Source: Symsagittifera roscoffensis (Eukaryota; Xenacoelomorpha; Acoela; Convolutidae). From it: a stretch of 64,000 nt of DNA. The notes under the pieces were generated by a model. That model searched no databases. It saw nothing but the letters and a program-made list of their open reading frames with translations, and was not told the origin of the DNA. Both the position numbers and the translations under genes were made by a program. The stretch lies in the NCBI RefSeq assembly GCF_963678635.1, contig NC_087067.1, positions 59,692,594-59,756,593 on the forward strand, read 5' to 3'. Positions 59,601-64,000 of this stretch are shown piece by piece (position 1 is the stretch's first letter; every line of letters starts with the position of its first letter).

Positions 59601-59674
59601 TAGACTACACAATAAGTAGACTCTTTCAAGAAATGTCTTTGACAGAACTTGAAACACTCCATCAACAAATATAA
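56601..59674 (+). pseudogene. Envelope-like ORF3, most complete copy (unit 2)
   Basis: This copy has all parts. Hydrophobic segments (56,629-57,050) are frame-broken. A Pro/Gln/Ser/Thr-rich part (57,054-57,745, with EPLEPVILQASLSKPQYEPV and many SST/TTT runs) follows. A 93-bp direct duplication lies at 57,073-57,260. Next comes a segment matching LFGQ(N/H)HES (57,910), a stretch ending VTHYDSDENEKTLHKYASNQ (58,400), and then the Cys region to 59,674 with FHGAHGRLFYDLHDKNWLP, LPCKNEQGYC and TIVWFPEDTC. Estimated full length is over 900 codons. Layout: membrane segment, disordered Pro-rich part, folded Cys domain. Cell entry or spread is the inferred role. Confidence 0.55.
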
Positions 59675-61036
59675 AACCAAGCCAATTAAAGCCATAACCA
59701 CGATTCTAGGAAACAAAACACTTCTTAGATTTTTCAGAAAACACAACACCTCTATCAAAGAAAACACAGATATCCTAGAATACCAAACATCCGATATCAA
59801 AGTACCCTGCCTACCTTTAAGTATGATGCTTATAGCTTTTCATACCTCTGACTCCTTACACACTAAAGGACACTCAGGAGCAGTAAAAACATACTCAAAT
59901 TTTATACAATATTTTTTTCTCAAATGCACCAATATGGGTTAAAAATTATGCAAAGATTGCATAACATGTCAATTAAACAAACCATTCCCAAACCAAAAAC
60001 AAATCGCAAAAAAACAAGATTTTAAGGGACAAAGTATATATTTCAATCACAGAAATTCATTTGTTACAAAAGGACCAATATCACCATCCTCAGAAGCAGA
60101 CTCACTATAATGGTCATAGTAGATGCATTCACACACTACGTAGAATTTAACCCAGTACCTCATTGCAATGTTTATTATGCATATACAACGCTTTATGAAC
60201 ACTGGATAGCAAATATCGGCTTACCCGAAATCCTTGTCACAGATAATGGCACTGAATTTATAAATAACGTCATCAATACACTTAAATAACATTAAACAAA
60301 AACCACGTACATCTCACGCACTTTGGACTAATGGATTAGTCCAAGTCATGAACCGTTCAATACAAGAATATTTTAGATGTATCATTAACGGAAATGACAC
60401 ACGAGATACTGAATGGTCAACAGATGTAAAACTATTCCCACTATCTCATAGTTTACAAACCACAACAACCTTAGGACTATAACTCTGTGATATGGTTTTT
60501 AAACAAAAACCACGGAAACTGATAATGTTTCCAGCAAATTTTTCAAAAAATGCACAAGGGGTTTGCCAACCCACTAAAAAATCAATATGCTACAATCTAC
60601 AACTACATACCCACGATGAAGATCACTTTCATCACCCACAAGTTTCAAAATTAGCATCCGGTACACAAACCGAAAGGGTTTTAAACAGAGACAAAAAAAC
60701 AATGAAATTTACCAGAAAGCAACAAAAAAATTGTTACAAAGACAAAATATTAATTCCCAAATAAAATCCCGATTTTACCCCAGCCACAAATTTAAAAATC
60801 AGAACATACGTTTTAATTCCAAACTTTACAACAAAAGGCAATTTTTGAAAAAGTCCAACCACTCCGAAAATATCAACAATTACAAGAAAAACTTTCTACC
60901 ACAAGATCAAAACGAAAAATCTCCACATAGACAATCATTGCCATTTCGTAATCAGCCACCAAAAGATTACAAAGCATTCATCCCAAAACCTAAAATATTA
61001 AAGAAAGTTGAATTTCAGAAAACACTGTTAAATTAA
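59675..61036 (+). pseudogene. Integrase, unit 3 (plus strand)
   Basis: Very similar to unit 2. The N-terminal frame (59,649-59,942) includes SLHTKGHSGAVKTYSNF. The first Asp is Val (60,063-60,065), the second Asp (VTDNGTEF) is kept, and the Glu is Gln (60,342-60,344). C-terminal frames lie at 60,492-60,764 and 60,731-61,036. Confidence 0.87.
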
Positions 61037-61490
61037 TTAACAATTTGACCTTTTGAAAATATTATCATAAACCAAAAATTGTCTCAAAAATCATGCTGAA
61101 AAGCATTTAAACAAATTCAGCCAATAAGAAACCTTTCCGAATCATCACCTCATTTTTAAGACAACTTGTTTAGCCGACAAATAATCACTCTCAAGCCAAT
61201 CTCTAACTATAACTAAAGAACCTCCAGGCCAAAAATAAGCAAACCGCTAACATTGACACCTCAAATAAACAAAGTCTCAATATTACAACCCTCCCTTACC
61301 AATCAGTACAAAGATCAACAAAATTGTCCCAATTTAGAACTCAAAAAACCCTCAGGCAAAAAAAAATAAATTAACTTAAGGAACAAAATGGACTTGATCA
61401 TTTAGCCTAAAGTACAAATATATCTTAGATACCCCCAATCATCCAATAAACAACAACAAAACCAAGAAGACGCTTAAGAGCCCACCAAAA
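61037..61490 (+). other. Spacer after integrase, unit 3
   Basis: Matches the unit 2 spacer closely. No gene seen. Confidence 0.6.
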
Positions 61491-62235
61491 TTGCCGAAAT
61501 CCAACCCTCTGTCAAGAAACCAACAATTAATCCAATCACACTTGAATTTAGCCTTAAAAAAATCGACAAAGAAATCATTTCACCAAATGCTTCTTTCTCA
61601 AACAGTCAACAATTTTCATAATACCCAATCAAAACTTTTATCAATTCTTTCTAATTTTTTCAAACCTTGTATAACTTTCATATCCGACCATTTTTTTCCC
61701 AAGCCCAAACCTACGCTATTTTTTCCAAAATCATTGACCACCTCCTCAGGTACGATATTTCAAATAACTATGTAAATGTTCTAACATCTATTCAGTAGAA
61801 CAGATGTTTTTTTCTTCTTATAATATTTCTCACATTTTCAACATCCTTTATAATGACAATGGGCAAATATATAAAAAAGGCTGTTCTAACCTTTGCATTA
61901 GCAACAGTATTTTAAATACTTTTCATTCAAGAATATTACAAAAAACACCTCATTTCCTCATAAACAAATAATTTTCCTAAAAACATTCCAAAATTGCTAA
62001 TGAACAACTCCCATATCAGTCCTCACCAACAACGTCCCAAGAACCTCCAACAACACCAACAAATACTCAAACAAATAACCCCCAATCATCAACACGCATC
62101 TCTTTTCAAGACAATCCATACACGTTTGAAGAAAAACACGCACGATTGTCCGAACCACTGGAACCAGTAATTCTCCAAGCATCGCTGAGCGAACTACAAT
62201 ACGAACCAGTATATAATATAAAACCCCCTCTCCAA
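61491..62235 (+). pseudogene. Envelope-like ORF3 N-terminal part, unit 3 (truncated)
   Basis: It holds the hydrophobic segments, including KKAVLTFALATVF near 61,880-61,915, kept better here than in unit 2, and the start of the Pro-rich part with a single copy of the 93-bp block. Sequence identity with unit 2 ends at 62,235 in cccctctccaa, where the RING gene region begins. Confidence 0.65.
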
Positions 62236-62248
62236 GCTAGACCAACAA

Positions 62249-62878
62249 GTGTCCGTTTTGAAAATGTGCTCTGGAATTGAACTCGACGATGATAAATTCA
62301 AACTCAAGAAATTAACAATGCTTTCAACCTATATGTCAGAGATTTCGCACAATCTTGACGATACAACTGCCAAAATGGCATGTACAGCATCCGATACGCT
62401 CTATAAAGCTGTGAGTTCAAAAACTGCAGATGAATCAATTTTCGGAGCCGATAATTTTCGAAGTCGATTGCTCTTTTGCTTGAATCGATCCGCGGACACA
62501 GTTATTCAACATTGCATCGAGACAGAAACTGGTCTCGAAGACTGTGCGTTTTGCAGAAAACCAGTAACTGCTAAAGGAGCAATCCCTTTATCATTTCCAT
62601 GCGCTGGAGGTCACGCAGTGCATGAGTCATGCTTGACTGAGAGAATGGAAAATATTAATCAAGGCGAAACGGTCACGTGCAGTTTCTGCCAACAGAGCCT
62701 TGATTCTGAATTGTTACAGGCGAGTACAATGTTTTCGTGTCAAACTGAGCCTCAAAAAATGAATTGGAAACACTTTTGGCTGAATATTTCGAATGTATTT
62801 CTTGGAATCGTCAAAGAAAACGTGATCGCAATTTGCGAGGAAGAGACGCTCAAAAAGTACTTGGAAAATACTTTGTGA
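62249..62878 (+). CDS. RING-H2 zinc-finger protein, 3' part of gene
   Basis: The frame is open from 62,222; the first ATG is at 62,264. The listed start, 62,249, is a GTG and not a likely start. Counted from 62,249, residues 99-147 form a canonical RING-H2: C99-X2-C102-X15-C118-X3-H122-X2-H125-X2-C128-X15-C144-X2-C147. Such domains bind two zinc ions and usually recruit E2 enzymes for ubiquitin transfer, or serve in membrane-traffic complexes. The N-terminal ~95 residues look helical, and no sure membrane span is seen. A possible 3' splice site (gctag at 62,236-62,240) and the lack of an upstream ATG suggest a terminal exon with earlier exons displaced or lost at the retroelement border. Codon use is more balanced than in the retroelements. 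The family name is uncertain (Vps18-like was considered). Confidence 0.75.
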   Translation: MSVLKMCSGIELDDDKFKLKKLTMLSTYMSEISHNLDDTTAKMACTASDTLYKAVSSKTADESIFGADNFRSRLLFCLNRSADTVIQHCIETETGLEDCAFCRKPVTAKGAIPLSFPCAGGHAVHESCLTERMENINQGETVTCSFCQQSLDSELLQASTMFSCQTEPQKMNWKHFWLNISNVFLGIVKENVIAICEEETLKKYLENTL

Positions 62879-62938
62879 TTTTCTATGGGTTCATTCAATT
62901 GGTTTTCTTTCATTGGCTAAATATAAGGTGAGGAAAAC

Positions 62939-62944
62939 AATAAA
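62939..62944 (+). promoter_or_regulatory. Poly(A) signal AATAAA after the RING gene
   Basis: AATAAA lies 61 bases after the TGA stop of the RING frame, a normal distance for a short 3' UTR. It supports this being the last exon of a real transcription unit. Confidence 0.55.
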
Positions 62945-63420
62945 GCTTAAAATTTTTAATTTCAATAGATTTTAGAAAGATGTTTAATCAAGGATAATTA
63001 ATTTTCAGGGGGCTTAGGGACTTATGTTAGATTGAAAACTATTAACCCGGAATAAACATATTAAGTTACTTCAGTTCAATTCCCGATAAGCTGATAATCT
63101 TCAGCGAGGTTCAAATCAATTACAATAAATTACTTCGAGGGAAAAAATTAATCTGATAAAAGTTTGTTTCCCTCAGCGATGTCATAGAGTTATCCACTTA
63201 ATTAGCAATTGAACAAAATTTCCCCAAAGATCCCGGTCATATACCCCCAAAAATTAACTCGAGTGAAAAAAATTAATCTAATAAGATCTTTATTACGCCC
63301 CCCGAGAAAAAAAAAGATTAGGCTAATTGAGTAACATAGTCACACGACTTTGACAGGTTCACCTCCCTCCGAAAATATATCTGACCTCTTGTTGCTTTAT
63401 ACTACTCGTTTTTCATTTTG
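62945..63420. other. Intergenic sequence; no gene seen
   Basis: AT-rich with no supported open frame. A ~30-bp imperfect direct repeat around cgag(g/t)gaaaaaa(a)ttaatct occurs near 63,137 and 63,259. Confidence 0.5.
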
Positions 63421-63430
63421 ATTGTTCCAA

Positions 63431-63634
63431 ATGCTGCTCAAATTTGATACCGAAGAGGAAATTCTGCTTCAGAATGTGGACGTTTGTCGTGTCCTCCTGG
63501 AACACGGAGCTGACCCTCGGAAATATGGAGGAGTGAGCGAGATTACGCCCTTGCACGTGGCAGTCATGTACAATTACTTGGATGCAATTCCACTCCTCAT
63601 TTAACATGGGGCAGACATACTCGCAACTGGGAAG
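63431..63634 (+). pseudogene. Ankyrin-repeat exon with in-frame TAA
   Basis: The first ATG is at 63,431 (a TTG at 63,422 also opens the frame). It encodes DVCRVLLEHGADPRKYGG, then ITPLHVAVMYNYLDAIPLL, clear ankyrin-repeat consensus (TPLHxAV, LLxHGAD). At 63,602-63,604 a TAA stands where the repeat needs a residue, and the same frame resumes with HGADILATGK, ending at a GT donor (AAG|GTAGGC, 63,635). A CAA-to-TAA change would explain it. Ankyrin repeats bind proteins, and the parent protein cannot be named. It could also be a genuine short gene, or a sequencing error may cause the stop. Confidence 0.6.
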
Positions 63635-64000
63635 GTAGGCCAGCATGTTTATTTCCTATGCCAACACAGCTTCCTGAAAGCAATTTTAGGAGTCGCAATT
63701 CAATTTTTTTTGAACTACTTCCATAAATAAGCACAGACAGTGAAACAGTGTTCCTTGTGTGGCTCATTAGCCTACGTTCAATTTTTTAAACCGATTTTTC
63801 CGAATACGTTAACATCAGCAGCAGATTTAGGACGGTTTGAGGGTTGAAACTCCCTGGTCGGTCACCTATAAGTCCTGTAGACTTTTGGTACAAGTCGATT
63901 TTTGGGCGAGCAACCGTAAAATTTACTAAATGCGCCATCAAAATATTTTGAGATTTTTTTATTGCAGGTTAGCCACGACTGACGTTTTTTTATCATTCAC
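63635..64000 (+). other. Probable intron and flank after the ankyrin exon
   Basis: It begins with GTAGGC. A pyrimidine-rich acceptor ttttttattgcag ends at 63,967. The sequence after it does not continue an ankyrin repeat in phase, so the acceptor is uncertain. No other gene seen. Confidence 0.35.

Larger units (their letters stand above)
46051..62235 (+). mobile_element. Degenerate Ty3/gypsy-like element, plus strand, 3' part in three tandem units
   Basis: The sense order is leader, Gag (middle deleted), protease, RT, RNase H, integrase, spacer, ORF3. It is related to the minus-strand lineage but clearly diverged throughout. From ORF3 the sequence returns to integrase at 54,697 and again at 59,674 with the same junction sequence (caacaaatataaaacc), so one 4,977-bp unit was re-duplicated. 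The third unit stops at 62,235 in ORF3, directly against host gene sequence. No 3' LTR is visible. Confidence 0.88.

Noticed and set aside
62249-62878. Naming the RING gene Vps18 or another HOPS subunit
   Set aside because: The zinc-ligand pattern is generic RING-H2 and the flanks do not give a recognisable family signature.
63595-63640. Alternative genetic code with TAA/TAG as Gln
   Set aside because: Stops in the retroelements replace many residues (Phe, Cys, Leu, Tyr), include TGA, and the RING gene ends normally. Decay under the standard code explains them.

Overview
This is an AT-rich stretch of animal DNA, most likely from an invertebrate such as an arthropod or nematode. The signs are a long complex satellite, decayed Ty3/gypsy-type retroelements with an envelope-like third ORF, and gene fragments with intron-like signals at the right end. 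It looks like heterochromatin meeting a gene-bearing edge. Species cannot be told from the sequence. No bacterial operon, tRNA, rRNA or CRISPR was seen.

Layout. (1) 1-16,771: a continuous satellite of about 22 monomers of ~722 bp. Each monomer is a diverged pair of ~361-bp halves, and monomers are grouped into higher-order blocks (trimers ~2.15 kb, dimers 1,446 bp). (2) 16,771-43,886, minus strand: one degenerate Ty3/gypsy-like lineage with sense order 5' leader, Gag, protease, RT, RNase H, integrase, 3' spacer, envelope-like ORF3. It has been expanded by head-to-tail duplications of internal pieces (units 2,935, ~6,497 and ~2,190 bp) with no LTR at any junction. (3) 43,888-46,050: two ~350-bp inverted arms around ~1.4 kb of unique DNA, probably the 5' ends (possibly 5' LTRs) of two divergently oriented elements. 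(4) 46,050-62,235, plus strand: a second, diverged lineage of the same element. Its integrase-to-ORF3 part is present three times (units begin near 51,850, 54,697 and 59,674). (5) 62,236-64,000: unique DNA with the 3' part of a RING-H2 gene with a poly(A) signal, then an ankyrin-repeat exon with an in-frame stop.

All retroelement copies are dead: frameshifts, stops, a broken RT box (YLDD) in three of five RT copies, and loss of two of three catalytic integrase residues in every plus-strand copy. Because the same lesions recur across copies, much of the amplification copied already dead DNA. Satellite and retroelement thus both show growth by tandem duplication and exchange rather than by transposition. 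The least understood parts are the envelope-like ORF3, the conserved N-terminal Gag region, the conserved 5' leader with its twin stem-loops, and the inverted centre.
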